Shown in pieces: positions 36,016-46,599 of a stretch of 64,000 nt of DNA (position 1 is its first letter; every line of letters starts with the position of its first letter). A program made the position numbers and the translations under genes. A model generated the notes under the pieces. The model searched no databases, was not told the DNA's origin, and worked only from the letters and a program-made list of their open reading frames with translations. This DNA is from Tetmemena sp. SeJ-2015. Lineage: Eukaryota; Ciliophora; Spirotrichea; Sporadotrichida; Oxytrichidae. Location: assembly GCA_027382625.1 (NCBI GenBank), contig JAJKFJ010021473.1:1-64000 (forward strand). Reading direction: 5' to 3'.

Positions 36016-36450
36016 ATGATTCAAGAATAAAGCCTCGGAGTGATTCTTCAGTAATCTGCGCCTAGTCTCTAGTCAGTGGAAAGTCTTACAGCCAAGAGAA
36101 AATTTCTGTGCCCCTTTCCTGACTGTGGAAAAGGATTCTCAAGAAAAAGTCGCCTCAAGTCTCATCAACATCTCCATTGGGACACTCAGCCATTCAGATG
36201 CAACTTCCAAGGTTGCAATAAAGCCTTTTCAGAGCGCCCAAACCTGATCAGCAAATATTTATTTAGTGTTTTTTTTTTATCATACATTATCGAATCCACA
36301 CGAAAAGAAAAACTCCTTTTTAATTTTAATCCACACGAAAGAAAAGCCTTTTTATTAATATTATTTCTCATGTCGGATTTGTGGAAAAAATTTCACCACT
36401 AAAGGGAACATGAAAGATCATGAGAGTCGTCATTTCAAATTAATGTAGAT
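36016..36450 (+). CDS. C2H2 zinc-finger protein interrupted by three IESs
   Basis: It starts MIQEQSLGVILQQSAPS. Three C2H2 fingers follow: CPFPDCGKGFSRKSRLKSHQ with HLH; CNFQGCNKAFSERPNL with IIHYRIH; and CRICGKNFTTKGNMKDHESR with H. The linker before finger three becomes HTKEKPFSC, the classical TGEKP-type linker. Fingers two and three and the linker only exist after removing IESs at 36247, 36293 and 36349. The product is predicted to bind nucleic acid in the nucleus. No TGA follows finger three for several hundred bases of AT-rich DNA. The 3' end is therefore missing, or lies beyond another IES or elsewhere. Confidence 0.8.
36247..36278 (+). other. IES, 32 nt, pointer ATCA
   Basis: ATCA occurs at 36247 and 36279. 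Removal yields FSERPNLIIHYRIH with exact C2H2 spacing (F-x5-L-x2-H-x3-H). Confidence 0.85.
36293..36327 (+). other. IES, 35 nt, 13-nt pointer
   Basis: AATCCACACGAAA occurs at 36293-36305 and 36328-36340. Removal changes frame to give RIHTKEKPF. Similarity continues past the pointer (GAAAAACTCC versus GAAAAGCC, then T runs), as if the segment arose by a local duplication. Confidence 0.8.
36349..36363 (+). other. In-frame IES, 15 nt, pointer TTT
   Basis: TTT occurs at 36349 and 36364. Removal shortens PFYQYYFSC to the normal PFSC at the start of finger three. A 9-nt removal via TTATT is the alternative. Confidence 0.55.
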
Positions 36451-37883
36451 ATTTTTGTAATTCAAATCAAGGTAAGATTCGATCGATCTATGTCGAAAAT
36501 TAAGATCTGATCTGATTAATTTAAAATTAAATCCGAGGAGCTAGAAAAATGTTAACATATCTTATTACTATTCTCTCTAACGGCAAATATTGTTTTCTGA
36601 ATTTGCAAATGTGAGAGAATAAGTTAGGGAAGTATTATTCTTAAAATTGAAAAGTATTGCTTCCAATTTATCTTTATTTAAATTTAAGTATCAAATAAAG
36701 TCTCAGTTTTATATTTCTTTGCGTAATGATATTTTTAGGAAAATTAAGCTTAAAACTGGTTTTGTAAGAGGAAATTTTTGGAAATGCACTGCTTTCTTAA
36801 ATCTTCTTTTTTGCAAATAAATATGCATACAAATAAAGGATAAAATATAATCTGTATAGCCTTTATATATAAATTATAAACTAATTAAGTTATATTTTTT
36901 ATCTTTTATTTAATTATAAGTTGATGAATAATCTAAGATCGCTCTCTTTTGAGTTAAATTCCATTTATGATTTCATAAAAGGGCTTAAAAATTAGCTATA
37001 TTTAGAATTGAAAAAAGCTTGATGATAACTAAACATTTTGGGGGAGTGATATTATTAATTTAATTACTGATTAAAAATAAAAAATATTAACCTCAGCTCT
37101 TATTTTAAATCTAACTCTTTTAATATTAGGCAAGGAAAGCTATAAAACTTTGAGCTGTCTATAGATAATCATAATTAAAATAGTTATTTTAACAATCATT
37201 TTGTTGATTAATATTCTTGAAGTTTCTTTTTGTTAAATTCATTTAAGATGAAATATATCTAAAAAGTGTTATATTAAATAAAAAGCATTTTTTTTTTGCA
37301 TTTAGAGCATATTAGATTTAATCAGGCAGTTGGAGAATAAATCATTAATTATTTTCATGGGGTCAGAGTAACCCTGCGGCAGGAAAGATTTTCTAAAACT
37401 ATCTGCTATTGCTAAATCTAATCCTCTCAAATAAGGGGATAAGAATCCCTCCCTTTTCCAACAATCAACATTCCAGACAATACCAAATTATAAAACTAGA
37501 TAAGTTTAGTAAATTATTAGGATGAGGTAGCGAGTAGTTATTAAGATTTTTCTTATAAGGAATAAAATGCATAACAAATCTCAATAACAACCTAAAAAAG
37601 CGTAGCATATCAATCAAATTATTATTTAGAATTACGCGTAAATATAACTAAATTTTCATTTTTAAATTATAAAAATTATAAGTTACTTTGAAGATATAAT
37701 AATTATCAAAATTGACAAAGAATAGCATTAAACATATAAACTCATTCAATTAAAAAATTTATCAAAAATATTGTAGTTATCTTACATTAAAATTTGACTC
37801 GCATTTTCTTCAAAAATTAAAAATGAATGATTTTATATCCTGCATAAACCTCGTACACTGCTCTTTCTTAGAGTGCTAGCAAA
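36451..37883. other. AT-rich DNA, no gene assigned
   Basis: Low-complexity AT-rich sequence. A small GC-richer patch at about 37360-37460 (GGGGTCAGAG, CCCTGCGGCAGG) has no clear ORF. Confidence 0.5.
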
Positions 37884-39266
37884 ATGAATCAGGTAAGGGA
37901 ATTAGTTTGCTACTGCTTTAATCTCTCTTAAACAGATCCTTAATTCTCCCTCGATTCGAGAATTTATAAACACCATATATATTTCATATTAACATGATCT
38001 ATAGAGCCCCAATAATTTTGCACCTCATCAAACTAGCAACTCAGGCATCCATTTATAACCACAATACCAAAACAGCACCTTCAATCCAAATAACCCTCAA
38101 TACCATCAGTAAAACATAAATTCTAGGGGCCAAGAGTTTAAAATACAACAAAGCCCTCCGATTCAAAGTTAAGCGTAAATCGAACAGAACGCGTTTACCC
38201 AAAGTTATTTTCAAAAATTTGGCTAGGAGCTTTAATAATTGAGAATTCCAGACACTAATTAACTTCTTAATTAAAATCATCAATATCAACCTCCAGATTA
38301 AGTAAGTAATTCTATTTTAAAATCATAATAAAATTAATAAACAATCATATAAATCTTAATATATTTCAAAAATCGCTTTCTTGTGTATTTCCTTGTACAA
38401 ATTTGCAAATGAAATAAATATAATGAAATCTCATTTTAGAAAATATTTTCTACTTCAAATTTTGTCCTAATAAATCTTCGAAAGAAATGCTCTTTTTTTA
38501 AAATAAAATGATGGCTGTTGAATTTTACATTTTATATTATATTGTTATATTTATTTGATTCTATTAGTTTTAGAATTTATTGATTTATAAATATACTTTA
38601 GGCATTCCCTAACTTTTGCTAATACAAGGAAGAAAGAGATCTCACGAATCCAAACTTCAAAGTGGATTTGAATTAGCTATCTACCCCAAACCATGGACGA
38701 ATTTCCCTCTACTCTGATCCTCCTTCAATCTTCTCTACTATGTTGCTATATTTAAAATCTCTGGCCAAGACGGATATGTTTTGCAGCAGAATGCTCTCAC
38801 TCCTCTAAATATAAAAAATGCTTATTTTAATCAAGGATCTGCAACTATTCCTTTTCACTACGCGATAAAGAAAGAGGAAGAGGATCCAACAACCTTTTCT
38901 AATAAATTAAATTATCCACCTCAAAATTTTATCCAGCCAAGTAACCGCCCATACCAAGCCTAATAAAATACTCAAAGGCTTTATTAATTAATTTAAAGAT
39001 CAGAATTCCACCAAGGATTGCACTGCAAATCTGAGGATTACTCTTACCACACAAATCCTAAAGCGATTCTCACTCCTTAACTGAAGCCTAGTCTTAATGA
39101 AGGCAGAGTTTTAGCTGGCCATTAAAATCGAGATGAATTAGTATCGCATTTTAGGGATTTCTCCGATAAAAGCGCTAAAACTTGTGGAATAGCCACCATT
39201 TTCAAATTTTACTGCCCGAATCAGTTTAATTTACAACAGCACGCCTCTCTCTATAAATATGAATGA
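37884..39266 (+). CDS. Q/N/P-rich protein of unknown function
   Basis: It starts MNQ, then a 43-nt GT-AG intron (37893-37935), then ILNSPSIREFINTIYIS. The first part is Q/N/P-rich (NNFAPHQTSNSGIHLQPQYQ). An AT-rich block at about 38302-38604 interrupts it. The second part reads NPNFKVDLNQLSTPNHGRIS, SDPPSIFSTIFKISGQDGYV (after removing an 8-nt IES) and LQQNALTPLNIKNAYFNQGS. It ends with ATIFKFYCPNQFNLQQH at TGA 39264-39266. The same frame stays open beyond the TGA, so the end could be later. No family recognised. Confidence 0.6.
38302..38604 (+). other. Long AT-rich interruption (probable IES)
   Basis: Coding stops after NHQYQPPDQ and resumes near CATTCCCTAACTT. The interior is very AT-rich and contains TGA codons. 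Edges are approximate; no pointer fixed. Confidence 0.4.
38738..38745 (+). other. IES, 8 nt, pointer CTAT
   Basis: CTAT, GTTG, CTAT. Removing eight bases joins SIFSTIFKISGQDGYV in one frame. Confidence 0.65.
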
Positions 39267-39601
39267 GCCTTTAGAAGGTCAAGTCCTCTCTTCTTAATAA
39301 ATGTGATAGATGCTAGTCCCTACTTAATATAAAGCAATTTCAAGTCTTTCTAAAATTAAGGGGCACTAAGCCAGACTATTCATCATTTTATTCACATCGT
39401 CCTGGTTAGAGTTAAAGGAATTCTTTGAAAAAATTCAAAGTTTAACGAACAATGTCAATATAATTTATATTTAAAAAGCTACTTCTTTAATTCGAAAATT
39501 AAGAACTCAAAAGAGAGAAATATATGTAAAATTTTGATTATCGCATCTCATTTGAAGATAAAAATGAATTAAGCTAAAATATAGTTACAGAGCTATCGCA
39601 A
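39267..39601. other. Intergenic, partly coding-like
   Basis: The first 110 bases stay open in the frame of the upstream gene (INVIDASPYLIQSNFKSF) after its TGA. The rest is AT-rich, between convergent genes. Confidence 0.4.
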
Positions 39602-40233
39602 TCAAATAATATCATCATAATTGTATTTGCTGTTTTCTTTGACTGTGAAGTAAACCTTTAGTAAATCTGGCATTTATTTTTAAGTGATGACTCCAATTGA
39701 AGAGGCTCTTGCCCAGTTGACAAGCTGAACATTCTTCTCGCTCTGTAGTTTCTTCAATGAAGTTATTATGGCGTCTGCTATTTAGCAAAAAAATTTTTAT
39801 GTAATATTTAATATAGTAAGCTGTGCTTCATGCCTTGTGTGTTAATAGTGAGGCCTGCTTCGTATTGTGTAGTGTCGTCTACTAATATAAATATACTCTG
39901 TCGATAGTTAAGAAAGTGAACTGATCTGGTTGAGAGGGGAGAGAGTTCAGTTGCTTGAAATAATAAATTTAATAGTAGGGATCGTTCAAGTCATTAGTCC
40001 ACACGACGGGGGTTAGCTTCACAGCCTGGTTTGCTCTTTCTAGATTTATCTTGTCGAAAACTTTCACTGACAGTGAATCTCCAGTTGCAAACTAAACCTC
40101 TGGGAAATCAATAAGTAAAACAACTTTTTAAATCTTAGTCATCGAGTGAGGGGCTCCAATATTATCTTTAATTGGAAAAGCCAAGAGAGGCAAGAGTGAG
40201 CAGGGCAGCAATAGAGAGAGTAGCTAATTTCAT
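39602..40233 (-). CDS. Small secreted or luminal protein
   Basis: It begins with a clear signal peptide (MKLATLSIAALLTLASLGFS). After a 10-nt IES it continues NIGAPHSMTKIQKVVLLIDF. The mature part is beta-rich (VQFATGDSLSVKVFDKINLE; DQFTFLTIDRVYLY). A frame change near 39890 leads to VDDTTQYEAGLTINTQGMKH, and another near 39790 to ADAIITSLKKLQSEKNVQL. It ends NYDDII at TGA 39602-39604. It is about 190 residues. Family not recognised. Confidence 0.65.
40161..40170 (-). other. IES, 10 nt, pointer AAT (minus strand)
   Basis: On the minus strand AAT-TAAAGAT-AAT separates the signal peptide from the mature protein. Removal gives GFSNIGAPHSMTK in frame. Confidence 0.65.
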
Positions 40234-40560
40234 TACTTGTTTTAGTTAAAATTATAAATCAAATGAAAGAAGGCTCAATTTATTTGCAAATTTATGATAC
40301 AATTTAGGATATTTAAATCATTATTTTCATCAATATCTTTTAATTATTATAATTCTTCTTGCTACTCAAAAAGAGCTTCTGTGCATAAGGATATAAATAA
40401 ATGAAATATATCAATATAATATCTGGTTTTTATTTAATTAAGAATTTTAGCTCGATGGGATGATGGAATTTAAGAGCATTTTTTAATTTTTCAATATATT
40501 TAAATCGACTTTGCCTTTTTAATTATGGTTCATAAAAATTAAAGGTTTTAAATATTAAGT

Positions 40561-41305
40561 TTTAAATTTTTTTTTGGGAGGATCCTTTTCCTCGAACATT
40601 TAAAATTTTATAATTTAAAAAAAGTAAGTAAAAAATTTTTGTTTATAAGGATAATTTTCACTCCTTACTTATTAACTTTTTAATTCTTCCTTTTCTTGAA
40701 TAAGTATTTGATGCTCTGCTTCTTAATAGGAGTAATATTTCACTTTCCAAATCCAAATTTTTTCAATACTATTGACTCCTATTTGATTTCATCTGCCTCA
40801 AATTTTAATCCTCAGTCACAACATTTCCTCCTCCTTAAGCTAAAACTTTATTTTTAGCCCATTTTTTTCTCTATTTCTGAAAGAGATCCCCTTTTAAAAG
40901 GTTCTTTCTTAAAATAAATCAAAATTTTTTACAAATCCTTAATTCAGAAACTAGGTCCTAATCTACCCCAAATTTTTCCAAACTCGCACTTCTTTTGCTT
41001 ATTTGCTCATAAGCTATGTTTAAATTAATATACTATTTGCACTATTTAAAAATCTTTAAATTTATTTTACAATAGCAAAAAATAGCTAAAAAAATAGATT
41101 TTTTTTAGGGGTTAGCAAAACCCCTATACTGAATTAGGGTTTTAAAAATTTTAGCCTTTAGATGCTCAAATAGGCCTCTATAATTGGAAGAATTTAGATT
41201 TTTGGGGCGAAAATTATCCTATAAACATATTTTTTACTTACTTTTTTTTATTATAAAAATTTTTTGGGGAAAAAGGCCCCCCCCCAAATATTTTTTTAAT
41301 TTAAC
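40561..41305. mobile_element. Inverted-repeat-bounded element carrying a gene fragment
   Basis: The left arm 40561-40660 and right arm 41209-41305 are inverted copies. The reverse complement of the left arm reads GAAAATTATCCTTATAAACA, then TTTTTTACTTACTTTTTTT, closely matching 41210 onward. Similarity continues with some divergence to the outer GGGAGG.../...GGCCCCC ends. The interior (about 550 bp) holds a decayed copy of the 3' end of the adjacent LRR/coiled-coil gene and a hairpin (AGGGGTT/AACCCCT at about 41108-41126). No transposase is present. It could be a non-autonomous transposon that captured a gene piece, or a palindromic local duplication. Confidence 0.6.
40690..41075 (-). pseudogene. 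Decayed duplicate of the 3' part of the LRR/coiled-coil gene
   Basis: Blocks match 41490-41960 in order and orientation: TTCTTGAATAAGTAT, CTCCT-TTGATTTCAT-TGCCTCA, AAGGTTCTTT-TTAAAAT, CAAATCCTTA, CCCCAA, CGCACTTCT, CATAAGC. Substitutions and deletions are frequent and the reading frame is lost. Confidence 0.7.
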
Positions 41306-41442
41306 TTTTTGGTAGAATTTCCTTAAATTCAACTTAGAGATTTACTGATATTCTATTTAATAATTATTTTAATGAAATTAAAAAAAATCTAAACTATAAT
41401 TGTGATTTAAATATACTCTGATTTTAAGAAATAAGAAGAGAA

Positions 41443-44400
41443 TCATTTGAACATCTCAGTAAGGGACTTGACTTAGTCTTAGAACTTCTTTTTATTCTTC
41501 TCTTGTTCTTGAATAAGTATCTTGATGTCTCTCTCCGCTTCTTCAAGCTTAGACCTGAGTAACCTGATTTCACTGTCCTTCTTTTGTTTGTACTACTCCA
41601 TCCTTTCAATAACAATCCTGATCTCCTCATTCTTGATTTCATTCTGCCTCATCAGCTCCTAATTAATATCTCTCAACTCCGACAGCATTTCCTCCTTCTC
41701 TTGAAGCTCAGACTTTACTTGCTCGTTCATCTGCACTATCGTCATCACTTCGTTCTCTATCTTCTCGAAAGCAGACTCCCTCTCTTTGAGAAGGTTCTTT
41801 GCTTAAAATGAGGAGTCATTGGCTTCTTGCAAATCCTTATTAAGTAGATCTATCTCCTCCTCTAATTCCCCAATCCTCTATTCCAAGTCATCGCACTTCT
41901 ATTTGCATCTATCGTAGTCATCATAAGCCTACTGTAACTTATCATCATACTAGTTCTTGTACTTGTTCTTCGAATCCCTCAGCACCTAATTGTCTTCATC
42001 CCTCTGCTTTAATTGCTATTTCAAACCATTGATAGTTACGTTCTAGTCATCAAGCATTTTGTCCTTCATCTTCACTAAATCATTCAATTCATCGTTCTCA
42101 TTTCTCACCTCATCCAAATCCTTTTTCAGCTAATCATCGTAAGAAGCGTACTGCGAGTTCAAACTCTCCATTTAAATCTGCAAGTCCTTAAGTTGTCGTT
42201 TGTTTAGTTCAAACTCTCTTTGAAGTTTCTCGTACTCTTAGTTCTTCTCTGATAAGAAGCTATTTAGCTTCTCTATCTTTAGCTGTTGCTCCTTCTTGTA
42301 GTACTCTAGCTCCTCAATCTTGGATTTAAGACCTATCACCTCGTCTTTTATTTCTTTCCTCTAGTTTTCAAAGGCAGTTTTCTCTACTCTCAATTGCTCC
42401 CTCTCCTAGTCGAGGAGGTCATGTTTATCTTTAAGAGCAACTTTAATTTCAGCAATCATAGCTTCTTTCTTGTTATCACTTTCGACCGCCATATTCAGCA
42501 CCTCTCTTAGCCCCACTAACTGGCTTTAACCTTTCTGGTACCTTGCTTTGATATGCTCATATTTGTCTGTCAGCTCCTTCCTTTGCTTCTTCATTTCCTG
42601 ATCTACAGTTATCATGTCTTGCTTGAACTGAGCTTGCTAGTCATGAATTCTTTTCTCATAGTCCTGCTTCAGCATGCTTAATAGACCGGTCTGATGCATC
42701 TTTTAAAGTCTGGAATCAGTATATCCTTATCCCTGAGGTTTGACTCGTACTTTTAGCCCCAGGTGTACTCAAGCTAGGAGTTTAGATCTTTAAGCCTCAA
42801 AATGTTTGCATTCAGATCTTCGTTCACCTGCATCTGTTTCGCAAGTAAAGCGGCTGTCTCCTCATACTTGTGCTGTATCTCTGACCACCTCTCCATTCCA
42901 TTCTTGTTCACATTCATCAGCTCTTGATAAAGAGAGCCTTGCTTTTCTTGAAGCTACTTTAGGAATATCCTTGGTGTCTCTGTGATGCTATTACTCGTTC
43001 TGAAGCTCTGACTGCTCCCTCAAATAATCCTTCCTTAATTGAGCTATCTCTTCCTTTGAATGGTCGAGGCTCTTAATTACCACAGAGAGCTAGTGATTTA
43101 TTTCTGAGATAGTCAAGTCCTTTGCCTGATTAGCTTCAATTTCTCTTTACTTCTCTCCCTCTAACTACTTAATGCGCTTGTTAAACTTATCTAACTACAA
43201 GAGGATGTCACTGTTGTCTTCCTTGAGAGATTTATTCATCTCAAATAACTAATTAGCCTCTCTTTCAGTCTTGGTATACTTGTTTTGCCAGTATTTCTCA
43301 TTCTCTTCATACTTCTAGATTGATAAGTTCCTCTCCTCGTAGGTTCTTTCTAATTTCAAATGCAAGTCTTTTATGTCGTTGTGCAAATTTGCAATTTAGG
43401 CTTCTTTCTCCTGCAATTCTTTCTAAAGAGATATTCCCTAAAATGTGACCTGCTAGTTATTGTGACCATTAGAATGAGCATGTAGCTTTTAATTAGTAGA
43501 TAAGATGTTGACATGATCTCTAATTGGAGATTTATTGATAAACCTTAGTTAATTAAAATAAATAGCCTTACTTTATCTAGGAAATTTATTAGGATTGGAA
43601 TTCTCAATATACTGTTTAGGCTTAGACTTGAGTTTAGAAGCCCTAACCATATCTGCTATTTCTTTGCCATCAAGTTTTACAACCTGAGGCAAGTAGAGTT
43701 TCACTGCATCCTCATAGTTTTCGTAGTCGCATATCTGATTCTTCCCATTATTTTACTAGAAGGTAAGTTCATTCAGGTAACTCAAACCTTGCAAATTTTT
43801 CACTTGATTCAAGTCAACTATGTAGTTTCCGTTCAAATCTAGCTACTCTAAACAGAAGGATGCCTTTCCCTCCATGTCCTTGAAATATTGCAGACTCACA
43901 ATCCTATTATAGGACAGATTTAACTTTCTGAGAGTGGGAGCTAAAGAGTGCAAGTTGAACACCTGAGTAATTTTGTTGCAAGAGAGATTCAACACTTCAA
44001 CTTAAGTCAGTTAGTCAAGGAACTGCATCGACATCAATCCGTTTGAAGACAAATTCAAATCCTTCACTCTCGCAAAGTGCTTATTCCTTTGAGAGAAGTC
44101 AGCAGTAAGCAGTGCATCACTCTCAGTATTTAGACTTGATTGGTCTGCTTTAGCTTTTCTTTCTTAATAAGGTCATCTATATTTTCTATGTTAGAGAGAC
44201 CATAGAAAGACATTTCTTTCTATTCAAAACTAGACTCCAAAGAACTCAATTCAGCAGCTACATTCGAAGAGCTGATTTTATTTATCAAATTTGACTTTTG
44301 TTGATCAGAGGGCGACTGGAGATACCCATCAAAGAATCCATTTTTATATCTATTAGAGTTCTAAGCAGAATCAGAATCCATGTTTTTCCTTTCATCTAGA

Positions 44401-44530
44401 GACAAAATAAATACAGAAAATTTAAAAGCTGGTTTGGAAATTTAGGAAAGTCAGCCATAGGATCTTCATCCAAGATGTCATCTATAAAAGAGTTTGATCT
44501 TTCTTCAAGTTGGTTTCTTAAAGAGCTCAT
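41443..44530 (-). CDS. Leucine-rich-repeat plus long coiled-coil protein
   Basis: It starts MSSLRNQLEERSNSF. After a 74-nt IES it reads DILDERKNMDSDSAQNSN, then after an 11-nt IES TNTESDALLTADFSQRN. SDS22-like LRRs follow: VKDLNLSSNGLMSMQFL, VEVLNLSCNKITQVFNL, LRKLNLSYNRIVSLQYF and LEQLDLNGNYIVDLNQV. They close with an LRR cap (YEDAVKLYLPQVVKLDGKEI). Then comes a coiled coil of roughly 650 residues to TGA (41443-41445) after SLTEMFK. This layout resembles LRRCC1/CEP-type centrosomal or ciliary proteins; a basal-body role is inference. Frame changes near 42700 and 42970 mark further interruptions. A degenerate copy of its 3' end lies just downstream. Confidence 0.8.
44128..44138 (-). other. 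IES, 11 nt, pointer AAT (minus strand)
   Basis: ATT (AAT on the coding strand) occurs at 44128 and 44139. Removal joins LKQTNTESDALLTADF. Confidence 0.6.
44391..44464 (-). other. IES, 74 nt, pointer GATGAA (minus strand)
   Basis: TTCATC (plus strand) occurs at 44391 and 44465. Removal joins DDILDERKNMDSDS in frame. Confidence 0.75.
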
Positions 44531-44616
44531 TTTAATTTCAAAAATTTATTAACACTAAATCAATTAATTCATTTCAATAGAAGTTCTAAAAAAGTAATAG
44601 AGATTTTTAAAAAAAT

Positions 44617-46492
44617 TCAAAAACGATTCCTTTGATCGTCATCAGTATCATCTTACAAGTTATAATAAGCCTGATAGTCAGAGTTAGCTTTCGGCTTTAT
44701 TTTTTAATTAGGAGAACTTTGCCTTGCATTTTAATTCTTATCTTGTAGCTCTATTAAATGAATAATTTTTTTTATTTCATGGGACTAGTTGATTTTCTAG
44801 CCTCTTAGATTGATAGCGTTGTTGAACTCTATAATCTCAAATTCTGAATCAGGCTCTAAGTTATCTTTCCGATTCTTTCCTGTTAATTTTTTATATAAAT
44901 CTCTCAGTAAAGAGTACAGCAATACTCCTACAAGTATGATTACTCGCAAATGAAAATGTATTATCATTAAGATTTTTATAAGTAACCTTCAATATTACAA
45001 AGTCCAATATTCTGAGGATGATTTTAGGGATGTTGTATTCTGTTTGATGGCCACCTTCTTTGCTAAGATGTTTCTGAGTTGGTGTGGCATGCTATCCTGT
45101 GTTAAATTCTTTGAGGTAATCCTACTATAATCCAAAGAGTTGTCCTGCTTGCATCAGCTAACTCGTTTCTGTAAGTTGGCTGGGGTCTTCATTGCATTAT
45201 GCCTTTACTATTCCGACCTAGTTATTGTCAATGTCAAAAATGAAGTTCTTCTATCTCATAAAAGTCCCACCCATTACTATCTGATCTTCTCTGTTATTTC
45301 TCTCGATCGCCATGCAATAGGCAGTTTTAGAATCTCGGTACAGATACTCAGAAGGAAACCACTCTATTGTAGTTAATCCATCTCCGATTATTGCTTTTCC
45401 TTCTTGCTAAACAACTCCAGAGATGTTAAAGTTTAAAATGGGGTAGCTTGCAAAGAAAGATTTTGGCCCGTCTGGGAATTTATCTTCGTCGAATGAGAAA
45501 CATATCAGGTTAGACTTTTCAATGTAGGTTCTCTTGCCTATGCAGTTGTTTTCGGGGTCTACTTTACAGAACCAATCAAAATGCTAAAATTAAAAGCTCT
45601 TGTAAAGCTTTGATTAAAGACTGTGGAAAATATGTGAAGGTTGTTCCCGAGTCTATAAAGCCGATCTTTATATCTAGACTTCGGTGATTTGATGGTTATT
45701 CATGCTTATGGAGTCTATATTGATTAAGAAGTTGGGTGTGTCTTGCATTTTAATCCAAGTAACTTCATTCTCCAAATGAGATTAGCCATCAAATCCTCCT
45801 ATCTAGAAATACCCTCCATCCTTTCCTAAGCACAATGAGAACATTTTCCTGTCTATCAAATTTTGCTCATGCATAACTTCATAAATAGGCTTGATATTCT
45901 CATTCACTAGATGCCTGTTCATACCTAGAATTCCATCTGCTTTTTGCCTGAAGAACAAGTGAGTTTCTTTGGTCACACAACCAAATCCAAAATTCAGAGC
46001 ATCTTCTCCTTCATGATGATCCTCACCAAAGTAAACTTAATCTTTAACTATGAAGCCTTCGTAGGAGCTGCCTTCACCGTAATGCTGCTCAAATTTGCAC
46101 TTCTCAGAGTCAAAGCATTGATTTCTGGAGCAATCTACTCCGCACTGAAGAAGCTGCTTGGTTGTAGACTTATCTAGCTCAAAATAGCTATTGATGTGAC
46201 GTCCGCAGTCTGGACAGTAATTTTAGCAAGGCAAGGCAGCTAGTGAACTCCCTGTGTCCACGATCAGAGATTAAGGGCTTGATTAGGACCCAACATAGAT
46301 ATTCACATAGAAGTATTACAGATCTGTAGAATTCCCATGTAAGGAGCTTGCTTAGAGATGAGTGTGGAGCAGCTTTCGAGATTAACTATTTCCTTACAAG
46401 AAGTATTCTCTTTCTTCAAAGCTTTTTAAGCTTATACTTTGCGCAATAGCAGATGTAAAGAAAATTAATGAGCTAGTTAGCTTTGCTTTCAT
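44617..46492 (-). CDS. Membrane-anchored pepsin-type aspartyl protease
   Basis: A signal peptide (MKAKLTSSLIFFTSAIAQS) and propeptide are followed by the A1-family fold. The first catalytic motif is LIVDTGSSLAALPC, the second FIDSGTTFTYFPQ. The flap-region tyrosine fits HYGEGSSYEGFIVKDQVYFG. ADGILGMNR and FSLCLGKDGGYFQIGGFDG are also typical. Paired cysteines (CPDCGRH, CGVDCSRNQC, FDWFCKVDPENNC) suggest disulfides. GGTFMRQKNFIFDIDNNQVG marks the C-lobe end. A single transmembrane helix (LDFVIILVGVLLYSLL) and a charged cytoplasmic tail end at TGA (44617-44619). IESs at 45664, 45579 and 44939 are removed. It probably acts in the secretory/lysosomal system or at the surface. Confidence 0.88.
44939..44993 (-). 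other. IES, 55 nt, pointer GTAAT (minus strand)
   Basis: ATTAC (plus strand) occurs at 44939 and 44994. It splits the transmembrane helix. Removal gives ILDFVIILVGVLLYSLLRDL. Confidence 0.8.
45579..45591 (-). other. IES, 13 nt, pointer TTT (minus strand)
   Basis: Removing 13 nt between T runs joins IKALQELFDWFCKVDPEN and deletes a TGA. Confidence 0.55.
45664..45671 (-). other. IES, 8 nt, pointer AGAT (minus strand)
   Basis: On the coding strand AGAT-ATAA-AGAT. Removing eight bases joins TEVQIGFIDSGTTF, the second catalytic motif. Confidence 0.75.
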
Positions 46493-46599
46493 TTTTGCGA
46501 TACTTATATTTTTAAATTTTGTTTAAAAATCACTGTTCACCCTCTACAACCTGAGGTAACATTTTATAGGCCGAAGAGATCAAGTTTAATAATTATTTA

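Noticed and set aside
43540..43575. GTAAGG...TAAG as an intron in the LRR gene
   Set aside because: Removing it shifts the frame to TGA, whereas the unspliced reading stays open into the coiled coil.
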